Below, in pieces: positions 11,590 through 23,411 of a stretch of 64,000 bases of DNA; the stretch's first letter is position 1, and every line of letters begins with the position of its first letter. This stretch comes from Epithemia pelagica (taxonomy: Eukaryota > Bacillariophyta > Bacillariophyceae > Surirellales > Surirellaceae), in the NCBI GenBank assembly GCA_946965045.2, contig OX337235.1:1565508-1629507 (forward strand), given 5' to 3'. The position numbers and the translations under genes are program-made. The notes beneath the pieces are model-generated. The model had not been told where the DNA came from. It searched no databases and saw only the letters and a program-made list of their open reading frames with translations.

Positions 11590-14410
11590 AACAGAGCAGC
11601 AAATGGGGTTTCGACGGATATGCGCATGTTCTTAGAGCCTCGCGTATTTTCGCCATGTTCATATGACCGCCACGATATGATTCCTTGTTCCAAAAATTAC
11701 GAGGTTGCGCTTGCATCTCTTCCATATGTTGCATGACAGTAGTTTTAGACAAAGGACCCCTGGATCGAGTCAAGCCCACGATGACTTGCCCGTTGGTTTC
11801 AAATATAGGCTGTAGATATTTGTCGGACGACAGTTGCGAAGCAAGGCATTTCAAGTCATTCAGCAGTTCGAATGCTTTCTTGCCAGCTGTCGACGAACGA
11901 GATTGGGCGTAAGCCGCAATGACTGTGGAGAACGAGAAAAAGTCTGGGAGACAATCACAGCCTTTCTCGGTAGCATGTTCGTAAAGTCTCTTCGGACTTC
12001 TCTGCGGCATCAGCGTGATTGGAACGCTTCCAGGCCAGAAGAACTGCGTTGAAATCTTCTCTTCGTGGCTTCCCATTTAAGTGCTCTGATTTAATCAATT
12101 GCCGAGAACCTTTGTTGTCATTCCTGGACTCCCAGCTTTCAACCATGCCTCCAAACGCATCGATTAAATTCAAGGTCTGGCGCCATATCATTCCGACCTT
12201 CCTCGGACAGCCGCTTCATCTCTTGAAACAAATCCTCGATTTTCCCCGGCCTTCCAACATGACTTCACACTCCAATTAGCATTCTATAGTGGTCTTGGTC
12301 TATATTTTGATTTTCTTTCAGCTCCTTCTCCAGTAGATTGACACACAATGCGGCTTTATCGTCCTTATACCGCAAAAGGCAAAAGTCCCTCCAAAACGGC
12401 GCTTTGCGAGACGTCGTTGGGTTGGTATGCAGCAATCAAGGGATACTTTTCCGATAGACTTTTCAGTTCCAAAAACTCCATTTCTTGCAAAATCTTTTCA
12501 ATACTTGAGGATACCTCTGGAAGATTGGGTCGTAACCAAGCTTGGATAAACAAATAAGCCTTCTGCGGAGGCAGCAGCAAGCTCTCGGAGTGCCATGGCA
12601 GTCATTTGCGGATTTTCTGCGGTCAGCCAGACGTGTAAGCGAGTGATAAACACTTCATAAGGATGCTTGAGCTTTTCATCGTATCTATGTTTCGTTTCTT
12701 GATAGATTCGACACGGTCGGGCCGCATCCTCATGGACCAGAGTTTCATTGCCGTATTGTAATTCACATTGTTGGTCGATCTCTCAGTGTCTCAAGAATAG
12801 AGGCCGTACGATTCTCAACAATCATATCTTTCAGGTTGGTTCGTGTGATGGTAGAGAATCGGGCCAGGAAAGAGTGTTATAGGAACGCGTTTGTTGGTTT
12901 GGTTCCACCGACGAATTCCCTTCCCTTGACTGACGTAGCATTTCGTCGAGTATGCTCTCCATTCGCTGATCGGCTTCTTGTTCCACCGTGTTTGCCTAGG
13001 CTGTCACCAACGAGTTGTAGGTAATTATATCTGGTGCAATATTCCACAAGTTCAAAGATAGCTGTGGCTTTCTTTTTGGATTTCGAACTTGAACAGGCCC
13101 TGTGGCTTTCTTTTTGGATTTCGAACTGGAACAGGCCGCAATGGCCACATTGAACTGCCGTACCGTGAGCACCTCGTAGCTCATCTCGCCTTCACGAGCC
13201 TTGTCTATCAACCGTGAAAGAAATTTTTCATAGTCTTCCGGCTGTTTCGCACTCCAACAGACAAACATAGCAGCTTTGCCCATTCGGTTTTGCGTTCGTA
13301 TTGTCTTGTTCTTCCATCCATTGGATCAAGTCACTCGTCCAGCACATTCCCAAGCGGTGATTTTCTTGTTGACTGTAACGCGTCAACAGCGTATTGTCAA
13401 TGCCAGCAAAGGCCGGATTGTCCATATCGCGCTGCTGCTCTTTCAAGAATTTTTCTTCCATTGTTGAATACTCTCGGCCACTCGACGACGAGGAAGAATG
13501 GCTTCGGTACAAGAGGCCTCTCCGCCTCTGGCACAGGCCCAGATTAAGGTAATGAAGCAAACGGCATTCGGTCGAATCTTCCATAATGGTAAGGAAGGCT
13601 TCGGCTTCCTCCACCCGTCCCGGACGACCACAAGCTGTCAGAACGGTTGAGAAGGTATCTTACGTGGATGGTCCGAACGCCGGTTGATGGGGCATTTTCA
13701 TATGTCCTCGAGAATGCATCGCGCGGTATCCGGTGCAGGGGGATGATACCAGTTGGCAAAAGGCATATGCGAGAGTCGGGTCGCGGCCTTGGAATCGAGC
13801 TCACGTGTCGATCATTTCCTCAAAGGGCTCTTGAGGCCCTCCGATACTGCGTGGATCGGCTGTGTGTCTCCATCATTGCACAATAGAGAAAGGAGGTGGA
13901 TCAAAACTCGTGCGTCCATTTCTCCTCATACCGCTGTTGCAACTGACGGAGATGGTCTTCTACTCGATCAGACGCTTCCGTTTGCTTGCTCTGGACAAAA
14001 AATCAACCAAATATTGAATTGTTTGTGTGGTAGGATGCCAATCCGACAACAAAGAACCATGGTCGGTGGGATTCTTCCCCCTTGCTGCCGTCACTCACCC
14101 CGGATTGGTAGATTTGATGGGCCTCGTAGGCTGCTGCCGCCACCACCGCGTTTTTTGTTCGGAGGAGGTTGGACTGGTACGGGCCACGACGGCAAGAATA
14201 ATATCGCAGCAACCAGACGATGGGAGAAAGAGTCGATTCTTGAAACAGTCTTGAACACACCCCGAAGGACTGCCGTCGGAGCAAGTCGTGGATCCGTTGG
14301 CGCATGACGCACTTGATTCCATCCATGTTTCAACAAAAAGGAGGTTGTAGATGTCGTATGAAGCGATGTGCTGGAGTACATGTAGGACCGCCATTCCCCC
14401 AAATATCGTC
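11590..14410 (-). pseudogene. Decayed pentatricopeptide-repeat (PPR) protein gene
   Basis: PPR proteins bind organellar RNA through ~35-residue helical repeats. On the minus strand, PPR-like pieces recur but jump between frames. Examples, from 5' to 3' of the gene, are IRPNAVCFITLIWACARGG (about 13570-13540), AKPNGQSCYVCLLEC (about 13300-13250), NIAPDIITYNSLVTA (about 13040-12996), KAYLFIQAWLRPNLPE (about 12560-12510), REDFNAVLLAWKRSNHADA (about 12060-12010) and DFFSFSTVIAAYAQSRS (about 11950-11890). Stops and frame changes separate them, and no single open frame joins more than two repeats. The Ser/Asp-rich stretch at about 14650-14910 (minus) might be the former targeting region. Short introns could explain a few breaks, but the number of frame changes favours a pseudogene. 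Confidence 0.6.
13063..13137. repeat. 38-bp tandem duplication
   Basis: A unit starting TGTGGCTTTCTTTTTGGATT and ending GAACAGGCC is present twice in direct tandem (13063-13099 and 13101-13137) with one or two differences. It sits between PPR-like pieces and itself changes the frame, which adds to the evidence for decay of that gene. Confidence 0.85.
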
Positions 14411-17296
14411 CAGAATGCGTTGCTCAAAGAGCACACAGGGATGGTGTACGTCTGCAGAATACTCCTCCTCGTCCTCCTTGATGATGATGCTGGTCGTCAT
14501 TGTCGTAGAGCCTGTGGTTCAAGTTGACGACACAAACAATTCAACATATCATCAAAGAGACACACCAGTCCTGGTTCGTCCTCTCCAACTGTTGGCACGG
14601 CAAATGACATTGAGCAAGACATGCATGAGCTCGTCGTCTCCATCCATCATCCGAAAACTCTGGATGGGCCACGAGTCGATGGGTCCGGTGAAACCAAGTT
14701 TGTCAGGCAATCGTCGTCGTCATCGTTCGAGTGGGCTTCGACGGATGATGGCGATCCTGTCTTTTGTGATTGTTTGGTCCTGGGAACGAGGCGTTGCCGT
14801 GGGTTCTCTCGAACGAATGAGGAGGAAGAGTCGTCGTCATTTGGAAATGTACCGTTCCGGGAGCCATTGTCATGGTTCGGGGTGATGTGGTGGTCGTCAA
14901 GGACCACCATCGATACATGTAGGTGGAGGAGGCAGAGCGGGTACCAGTACTCTCAAAGAATGGAGATTCTGGATTCTTGGATCGGTCCAAACATGATTCA
15001 TGCCATGGTTCCCCAACCAGAACACCCCACGGCAACAACGACTGACGTTTGTAGTCGTCAAGGTTGTGAGTGTTGCGGTAGATAGATCGCTGTAGGAGAC
15101 GAGTTTGGAGCGAATCCGGCGCAATGACGACAAAAGCTCGTGGTGGATGGATTCGCTCGTACTCGGAGCACTACTAGGTAGAAGTCTTGTCCCCGGATTA
15201 CTCTAGCGTGGAACTGAAGAAGGCATGGTGGGTGAATCCTTTGTCGTTCTCGTTTCTTGTGGTGCTGTTGTTGTTGGTCCTGGTGAAGTGTGTTGTTCTT
15301 CGTTTTTCTGTGAGTGTGGTCGGTACTCCGAAAAGGGATGTGAAGTGGTGGAGTCCTCCAGCAGGTGGCGACGGAGCCGAGTGTCCCCCAAAGTGATCCG
15401 CCCAGTCAAGGCAACACGATACACTCCATGTGGTGTACAAGATGGGTGCAAGTGGAAGTGGCGCAAAATGTGGCGCGAGCGGCGTGGATGCGTCCTGGGA
15501 GGCAATGGCTGCGATGTAGTGTCGTGTCTCATGGTGGTCGGACGGGTCCACCAAGTAAAACTACCGGCTCTCGTTCGTCCGTTCTTGCGGCGGCGGACAG
15601 TCCTGTCCATCGCGACATGCTGAAATGGGTCATTCTTGTGTGGTGGAGACACCATAAACCCACCCCCACATTGGCAGGTCGTATAGTTCTATTGTGGCGT
15701 TGTGGCGCGAGGCCTGGTGGTTTCACATGGACGACATGGTGGGTGGAGTCCACGCCAACGACAAATGGAGAGTGAGTGGGGCTGCTGACGCCGATGGCCG
15801 ATGGCACTCGTAAAATGCGCGACTCGATGCCAACCAAAATCTCCATGCAGAGGTGGACGTTCCCGTCGTTGTTGTTGTTACTTATATTGTAATCCTGCAA
15901 TCTTACAACGAACAATATGTGCCACCAGGTGACTTGATGTCAATGGTACCAGTCCCATGGATTGATCGGCCGAAAAAGAACAATGCCCTATTGTTTGTCG
16001 TGTATCGTACGTTGCTAGCATTGACGAGAACAGCGTGACAAGGTTCAAACGGTTCATATGAACGACTTCGTAGTCGTAAGCATTAACAGCTAGTATTCAC
16101 TTGAAGACGGATGGAAGACAGTCGGAGACTGGCAAGATCGTCCCTGCGGGGTGACAGTCCGAGAGTCTGGCAAGATCGTCGGTACTTGGGCGTGTGACCA
16201 CGTCTGACTGGAGAAATGTGCACGTCTCCTCTCCCGCCTTGTCTGTTTCTTTCTTTACATTCCACTCCAAAACCATTTCATCGACAAGCGATTTGGCGCA
16301 GAGGAAGCGTGTTGGGCTCATAACTCAAAGGTCCGTCGATCGAAACGACGAATCGCTAGCATCCCTTTTTGAATTTCTCTCTTGCGCTTGTGGGTGATCC
16401 AACCGCAGTTCCCCATCCACACCATTGGATTCACAAATTCGGGACGGAGCAAAGCAAGCAACCGTCCATTCTCCATTCGATCCGTGAGTTCCATGGTCAT
16501 CCATAATGTCCTTCAGGTAGGGTAATAGGATATCCCATTCGACATGTGCATTGTTGAACCACCCATTGTCTCATCCCTCAAGAACTCTTCATCGTACGAC
16601 GTCGAACGTAAGGGAACTACTGGAATGGATTCCTCCCTCTTTTGTTCTGCATGCCAATCCATTGTCTCTGATAGCATTGTGCATTGTGTCTTCTCATGCA
16701 GAGGAGCCGACCAAAAAGAACGACCGACGACGACGACGAATTAGTAACCTGAAAACCGACGACGACTTAGTAACCTGAAAACGAGAACCATCCGCTCGCG
16801 TTGGTCGCCAGTCAAAATTATTTGTTCTTGACGAGATCTGCTTCTGCTTTTGCCAGTGTTCTTGAATCGCGTATCCTCCAATGGCATGAGCGAAACAGAA
16901 GCACCCGAAAGAAGCAGGTTCTTGTTTTTCTTGATGTGAGGCCGTTGGAGTTGGCTGCCCATGGTGTGGTTTGGAGAGTTCTCAACGCTTCTCAATTTTG
17001 TCCTTCAAGCGTTTTGATTGGCTCTGACTGACACGTCGCAGAGCTCGCTCCTTCCATTCCCTTCTTTTTCCTTCTTTTTCGGGGTTCCCATTTTCCAGCA
17101 GTCTATCGTCCATCCATGGCAAAAGATCTTTTTGCTTTTTCCCGTGCGAGTGCGAGGGTCTGACACTCTGTTCTCGTTTCCGTCACCACTTTTGGGACAC
17201 AAAACGACGAGGCAACGATTGTCAAAGAACAACTCCACTAATACCCTAGTAGATTGAGATCTTGACGATTGATACACAACAGATCTGCAGAGAAAG
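14411..17296. other. Intergenic, no gene recognised
   Basis: Many short frames overlap on both strands (for example 15203-15655 and 15529-15915, minus) without recognisable domains, so remnants of another decayed gene are possible. Two small direct duplications are visible. One is the unit containing CTGGCAAGATCGTC at about 16119-16176. The other is the unit ending TTAGTAACCTGAAAAC at about 16740-16782. The last ~250 bases are probably the promoter and leader of the VTC gene. Confidence 0.4.
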
Positions 17297-19945
17297 ATGA
17301 AGTTTGGTGAACATTTGAAATCCAATGTTGCGCCCGAATATGGGAACGATGCCTATCTGAACTATGAACAGCTGGATCGCATCATCGCCGAGTTGTCACA
17401 AACCAAGCCGAGTCGGTAGGTCCCTGTTGGCGCGTTGCTTGAACTGTTCCAACTTGTTTGTCGTTGATTGAAAAAGGCTCAACTGTCGAATGTTGTCTCT
17501 TCTCTTGCGATCCCCAATCTCAGAGCCAATGAGAGCCGCGTTGTGTCCATGACGGCTCCTCCCCAAACCAACGCCCAGGGTCTGGATACGTCCAAAGTGG
17601 AGGTCACGGAGGAAACCTTTTTTGGCCAAATTGATGCCGATATGGTCAAGGTGGAAAAATTCACCCTCAGCCAGGTGACGGCAATTCGTGCCAAGATTTT
17701 GGATTTGGAAGCTCGATTGAAGGAACAACCAACTCCTCTCTTGACTTCGGCGGCCATGTCGACGTCGTCGACGGCCGCGGTCGCTGCTGCAAGCCATTCA
17801 GATCAACAACTTTATGGATGGAATGAAAAAGAAATTGCCGATCGCGCCGATGACATTGGCAATGATTTTTTGCGTCTGGAAAAGTATGTCAATATCAACT
17901 TTATGGGCTTTCACAAGATTCTCAAGAAACACGACAAGAATTTACCAAACAATCCGTGCAAGGTCTTTTATATCAATCGATTGCACGCTCAAGCATGGGT
18001 GCGAGGAGATTATAGCGATATTGTTGTTCGATTGTCCAACATTTATGCCGCCATTCGACAAGATCATGTGGCGGAAGAAAACAAGGATGCCGCTCAGTTC
18101 TTTCAACGATCCACCACGAAATACTGGGTGAAAACCGAAGGTAAGCTGTGAATTGCGTTTTCATCTCGTGGTATTCCACATGTCCTCATGTTTTCTGTTC
18201 GTTGTCATTTAGATGTGTCAAGGGTCAAATATGCCATTCTGCGACATTTACCAGTGTTTTTGCAAAAGACGAGCACTGGTGAATCCGATTCACAATTTAC
18301 CAACAGCGTTTACGTGAGTTCATGTGTTCCCTCTGTACCGATTGGCTTCGTGATCGCGGTCACTCACCTTGTGTTTGTTCATTCATTCATTCTTGTTCCC
18401 CCTTCCATTGAGCAGTTGGACAATGATCAACTCGAACTATACCACGGACGTCTTGACAAAACCCCTGGTGCGATTGCCCTACGTCTTCGGTGGTACGGCC
18501 CGAGCGATCCGAAACTTGTTTTTGTGGAACGCAAAACTCACAACGAGAAGTGGATGGGAGAAGCATCGGTAAAGGAGCGTTTCACTGTAAGTATCGATCT
18601 TGGCTCATCATTTCCTCTTGGTCCGCGAGAAATGCTCTAACGCATGCGTTGGTCGCTGCACCAGATTGACGAGTCCGAAGTACCCTTGTTGCTGCAGGGA
18701 ACATATCCGATCGAGAAGAAGAAAGCCGAAATGATTGAAAAGGGAAAATCTCCGCAGGAAGTGGAAGAATGGTACAACTTGGTGCAAGAAGTCTCGCAGG
18801 TGATTGTGAGCAAACAGCTCGTACCAACCATGCGAACTCAGTGCATGCGTACCGCTTTTCAGATTCCATTCGACGCGACGGTCCGTGTGTCATTGGATAG
18901 CAATCTCTGCATGATATCCGAACGCGGATATGATCTGCAGAATATGCACGTCTGGCATCGCGATAAAAGCTGGGTCTTGGACAAGACCGAGATCACCCGA
19001 TTCCCTCACGCTGTATTGGAAATTAAATTGGAACTGAACGGAGGCAACATGGTTCCTCCCAAGTGGGTTACGGATTTGCAAAACTCGGGTATGTTGTACG
19101 AATGCCACAAGTATTCCAAATTTGTCCATGGATGTGCGGTTTTGATGCCGGAGGATGTTCGTTCGGTGCCATATTGGGTGGATGACATTTCGTTGCGACA
19201 GTCCATCTTGGAATCAGGAGGCGGCCGCATCTTGACCGCCGAAGATGTTGGAACGGGCCCGGGCGCCACGTCGGTTTACCAGCACCTGCTCCCCTTTGGC
19301 ACAACGGTGGACGATCGTACCGACACGGCGATGGGACGAACATCTGCCGACAAGGCTGCTAGTCGAGGATTGGTTGGAGAAAGGGCACCAATGCTGGGAC
19401 CAACCAGCAACTATGGCTTGAACTTTTACTCGGGAGATGATGATGGTGATGGCTTGTATGATCAATATGAAAGTGATCAGCCGAATGAAGACGAAGAGGA
19501 GGGAATGTGTGGGTGGATTTTCCCATTCTGCAGCAGGAACAACCAAATGCAAGGATACGATCCTACAGTTTTGGCGCCCACCTCAGTACAAAAGATTGAG
19601 CCCAAGGTGTTCTTTGCCAATGAACGAACCTTCCTACATTGGTTGCACCATGGTGTAATTCTTTCAAGTATTGCTGCAGGTATTCTAGCCTTTTCGGAAG
19701 AGTCAGGGGAACTTTGGGGCGAATGGTATGCCCTTGCGTTGCTTCCTATTTCCTTGGGATTCTGTATCTATGCGCTTCATATTTTCCTCTGGAGAGCAGA
19801 CCGGATCAAAACACGCATCCCAGGCCGATGGGATGATCCCAGAGGACCCATTCTCTTGGGAGGGGCCGTTGCCATCATTTTGACAATCAACTTTATTGTC
19901 AAGCTTGTGACCATTGCCAAATACGATCAAACTGGTGAGCTTTAG
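17297..19945 (+). CDS. VTC4: SPX-VTC polyphosphate polymerase (VTC4-like)
   Basis: Vacuolar transporter chaperone catalytic subunit, which makes inorganic polyphosphate from ATP at the vacuole/acidocalcisome membrane and passes it into the lumen. I assemble five exons from GT-AG sites that keep frame: 17297-17415, 17524-18140, 18213-18313, 18416-18586 and 18665-19945, giving 762 residues. The N-terminus MKFGEHLKSNVAPEY opens an SPX domain (about 1-200), the inositol-pyrophosphate sensor. The central VTC tunnel domain contains ELYHGRLDKTPGAIALRLRWYG, with the paired arginines of the Vtc4 active site. It also has RTAFQIPFD, HAVLEIKLE and KYSKFVHG, so the catalytic residues known in yeast Vtc4 appear present. 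A Gly/Asp/Glu-rich linker (SGDDDGDGLYDQYE) precedes a DUF202 region (ERTFLHWLHHG) with three membrane helices. SPX and VTC regions point to control by phosphate status. Confidence 0.93.
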
Positions 19946-20128
19946 AACAGAAATCATGGATTCGTTTATACAATTACTTGGAGGAGTAGTTTAGTGGCAC
20001 ATAACGGGTAAATCTAGTAGAAAGTGAAAGAAACCATACCGCAACGACGAGTTCCGGTAGTTGTTAACGATTGCTCCTCATGCTCAGGTACACTTTTGGA
20101 CCCAACAATAGCTCGCCTTGCCATTGCC

Positions 20129-20150
20129 ATTGCCATTGCCATTCCCATGC
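20129..20150. repeat. Short (GCCATT)n run
   Basis: About four GCCATT hexamers in tandem in the ~740-bp space between the VTC gene and the RING gene. Nothing else is recognisable in that interval (19946-20688). Confidence 0.8.
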
Positions 20151-20688
20151 AAGTCTTGTTGGAGCCAAGTTGGGTGAAGCTATGCTTCCTTGTGGAGCCT
20201 CGAGCATTGGTTAGTGGTTGTCTTTGTGCGTGACAACAAGTACTGTTTCGGAGTAGAGTACACGCACCCCAATGGACCCCAAACATCCCCCAGAGTACTC
20301 TATTATGAAGAAATAGATCTTATCTGACTGTAGAGGAATTCGTGTTTCTCGCTTAGGAGTATTATTTTTTACTGATCCTTTCAGTGACACGCGGTGTTTC
20401 CCAACGTGCATATCGCATGAACGATTGCTAGGTAGACCAGACCTATCGCCAACAGTTCATGTGCTGGGTATGTCAATTATGGCTTTTCCAGGTTTGGAGT
20501 TGCATCGAGAATCGAGACAGACATCGAGATCGAGACCATCTCTCATTCTCATCTCTCGCTCGAGGAGTGTACCAGGTACATCTTGTGCCACGACAAGAAC
20601 CAAATTCTCACTTTGTTCCGTAATATATCCACTCCAACCTCTCCTCATCATCTTATCTTCACTCCTCTTTCCTTACACGGCATGAACC

Positions 20689-22113
20689 ATGGTCCGACTT
20701 ACTGCTAATCAAGTTGATGCTCTGGCCGTTGGCTTTACAGTGTTCGCTTCGATTTGGCTTGTGATAACCCTGGTATACATGGTGACTGTGTGTTTGTTTT
20801 TCCGTATGAGAAACAGAGGATATCTTCGAGGGAGCATGTCGGATCCGGCATGGGGGCGCGCCTATTTGTTCGGCTCGTCACAGTACTACATTCCCATGGG
20901 ATGGCTCTTTCGCCGGTACGTTATGCACCAAAGGACCGGGGAGGAACGAGAGCGCATCGCTAGAATTCGAGTCATGTCAGTCGACGAACGACGAGAAGCC
21001 ATTAAGGAAATCTTGCAACCCGTCACGGATCCTTCGCCGAGTCCTGCGAATACCAAGACGATCATGCGATCATGCTCCCATGAATCCAGCAGTTCCAATC
21101 ACCATGTCGCCCCCACGAGTTCTCAAGAACACGTCATTAAAAGCAATGGAACTTCAATACATGCGCTCGCAGACTCTTCAACTGATTTTCCAATATGCTC
21201 TGTCAACGATGTACTCGATATCGAGGAAGCGGGTGGACATGATTCACTGAACCAAGACGACGAATGCATGATAGAAGCTAACGACAACTCTCCCACAGAT
21301 GGTTCCAACCATGGGCTTGTGGCAGAAAGACCATATTATGAGTTTCATCTTCACTCTCCCTCCACGGATAATATCTCTGGTGATTCGCAATCGTGTGTTT
21401 CCTGCACGCAAAGTGGTGGATCTCTTTCTCCTTCAACGGGCCCTGTGCATAGTTCTTTGGTATCCAATTCTACATCACCGGCGTCACCGAACAAAGATAA
21501 TCAGGTGGTATCGCAAAACAGCAATCTCATTGAAGCAAGTTCTTTAGCTTCTTCTTCCGAAGATCATGCGGAATGCCCCATTTGCTTTGTCGGACACAGT
21601 CCAGGTCAGACATGGTTCCAATCGCCCAAATGTGCTCATCGCTTTCACTGGGACTGTATCCTGTCTTGGTTGGAGATTCAGAGTCATCGAGATTGTCCTT
21701 GTTGTCGGACCGAAATACTGCCGGAAGAACAAATATGGCAAGTAGTGCAACGGCAGCGCAAGGAAAGGCGGCGTAAAAAACGAACTGCCAAGCAACTCCG
21801 CAAACCAACCGAGGCGAACGATGCCCCCATCCAAAGGGGTGCGACCGAAGATGAAGACGACGAAGTGGATGACACAGCTTTTGTCATTCATGCTTACGTG
21901 AGTACTACAACTTCCAATAACGAAAGCTCGCCGGGAGAAAGACGAGGAAGCACCTCCGAGCTTTACAGTGAGATTTCCTTTGAACACAACATTGCAGAGG
22001 AGACTCACAGTTCTTTGCAAAGCGATACACGCGGCGCACAACAAGCTGAGATTCTACAGAGTACAACCATTGATGAAACGTCTATTGAAACAGAGGGTGG
22101 TATTGACGTGTGA
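20689..22113 (+). CDS. Membrane RING-H2 E3 ubiquitin ligase candidate
   Basis: Intronless, 474 residues. A single hydrophobic helix lies near the N-terminus (about residues 9-35, VGFTVFASIWLVITLVYMV). It is followed by a basic region and a long Ser/Asn-rich, low-complexity middle. The RING-H2 finger sits at about 300-345: CPIC, then KCAHRFHWDC and CPCC, giving the C3H2C3 ligand order with a tryptophan typical of E2-binding RINGs. A basic stretch (RQRKERRRKKRTAKQ) follows, then an acidic Ser/Thr-rich tail. RING-H2 proteins with one N-terminal helix usually ubiquitinate membrane or secretory-pathway substrates; the target here cannot be told. The start at ACCATGG has good context. Confidence 0.82.
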   Translation: MVRLTANQVDALAVGFTVFASIWLVITLVYMVTVCLFFRMRNRGYLRGSMSDPAWGRAYLFGSSQYYIPMGWLFRRYVMHQRTGEERERIARIRVMSVDERREAIKEILQPVTDPSPSPANTKTIMRSCSHESSSSNHHVAPTSSQEHVIKSNGTSIHALADSSTDFPICSVNDVLDIEEAGGHDSLNQDDECMIEANDNSPTDGSNHGLVAERPYYEFHLHSPSTDNISGDSQSCVSCTQSGGSLSPSTGPVHSSLVSNSTSPASPNKDNQVVSQNSNLIEASSLASSSEDHAECPICFVGHSPGQTWFQSPKCAHRFHWDCILSWLEIQSHRDCPCCRTEILPEEQIWQVVQRQRKERRRKKRTAKQLRKPTEANDAPIQRGATEDEDDEVDDTAFVIHAYVSTTTSNNESSPGERRGSTSELYSEISFEHNIAEETHSSLQSDTRGAQQAEILQSTTIDETSIETEGGIDV

Positions 22114-22423
22114 GCAATTCACTGGCGATCTGTTCTATGGGAACTTGAGGGTTCAATATGCTGTTGAGTTCGCTGTCCGATGAGTCAACTCATGTACCTA
22201 CCTTGTAACCAGTGACGCTTCTTTGGAGTAGATGTTATCTACGTTCTGTATCTATCGGCGCGCTTGTCTAGATTTGGGAGAGACTTTTGACCTTGTCATC
22301 GACGAGGACAGAAAAATACATATTGTGGTTCTCTCGGAAATAACTACAAACTTTCCCCATACTCATATGATACAACATCCAGTTAAACTACTTTACAGTT
22401 AAGCAAAGAAACGTTTCTACATT

Positions 22424-22740
22424 GACCTTTTCCGCAAGATTGTCACGGAATCTCGTTGTGAAGCCGTGTCCAATGTCAGTCTTGCCATTACGTCCTTTGA
22501 AACCATTGACGATATTGTAGTTGGTGGTGATCATGAGGATTGGATGCAACGCAGATACGGTTTGTGCTCCCCCTGCTACGGCGATGACGATCCACGATGA
22601 TGAAGCAACGCCAATGCCGCTGCCGTCACACCATTGTGACGGGTCGTGAGGCCTTTTTGTGTTTCAAACTTGGTGCCAGTGGCAACCCTACCTTTGCACA
22701 TGTGTCCATGACTGCGCTTCAACTTTGCCGTCGCCACTTT
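22424..22740 (+). pseudogene. Decayed partial copy of the 30.6-31.6 kb gene
   Basis: Reading plus from 22424 gives DLFRKIVTES, then LAITSFETIDDIVVGGDHED and GDDDPR. These match DLLNKIVTES, LAITSFETIADIAVGGDHEG and DDDDPR of the secreted unknown protein on the minus strand at 30564-31598. After DDDPR the copy has two adjacent stop codons where the intact protein has cysteines. Further on, another frame gives FLCFKLGASGNPTFAHV, matching FLCFKLRASGNPNFAHV. The N-terminal third is missing. The copy is inverted relative to the intact gene and about 8 kb from it. Confidence 0.88.
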
Positions 22741-23411
22741 CAAGATTCCAAAAGGTTCCACCTACAGACAAACCTGCGTAGAATGTGTGTGGGACAGTAT
22801 GGAGTGCCTCGAGGACAAGTCGTATGATTCTTCACGTTAATAATGTCTCTCGTTCTTCTTGTTGCCGTGATGAGATTGGTGAAGAGAAGTCTTGCTCTTG
22901 TGATGTCGACGACGAGAATGGTGCGACACAGACCTGGCGATGCTTCCACCGTTCCACACCACCAACAGCAAGAAACACCACGATGTGCTCCAACCATCAT
23001 GTTTTTGGAACGTACTGGCCGCGATCAGAGGTGCAATAAGCGTGGAGAAGCATCGTCCTGGTCGCCGACTGGTACGATCACGAGTTTAGTTACAAGCCGA
23101 TACAATGAGAGGAGGATACAGTATGCAGTGCCAATTCTTGTCTCTTTTTGGTCTCTCGTCTCTCGCCCATGTCGCTCGTCTTTGGATCTCGCTCTTGTGT
23201 CATTGTTTGGAAATCATCATTGAAGGCTCATAATAAGCGATCTAAACGCGACTTGATGAAAGCGGAAAGAAGCGCGCGCGCACTCCCATCATTTCACTGA
23301 CCATGTCGTGGAATGGAGAAGAGAAAAAGATATACCGCCATATCTTTCTCATCCATTCTCTCTCGCAAAATTTTCGTGAGCAGTTTGACAATCAAAGAGA
23401 GAGAATAGACC
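22741..23411. other. Intergenic, no gene recognised
   Basis: No domain-bearing frame. The last part probably holds the promoter and leader of the carboxypeptidase; a GCGCGCGC run lies at about 23273-23280. The 310 bases from 22114 to 22423 before the pseudogene also show nothing. Confidence 0.4.
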
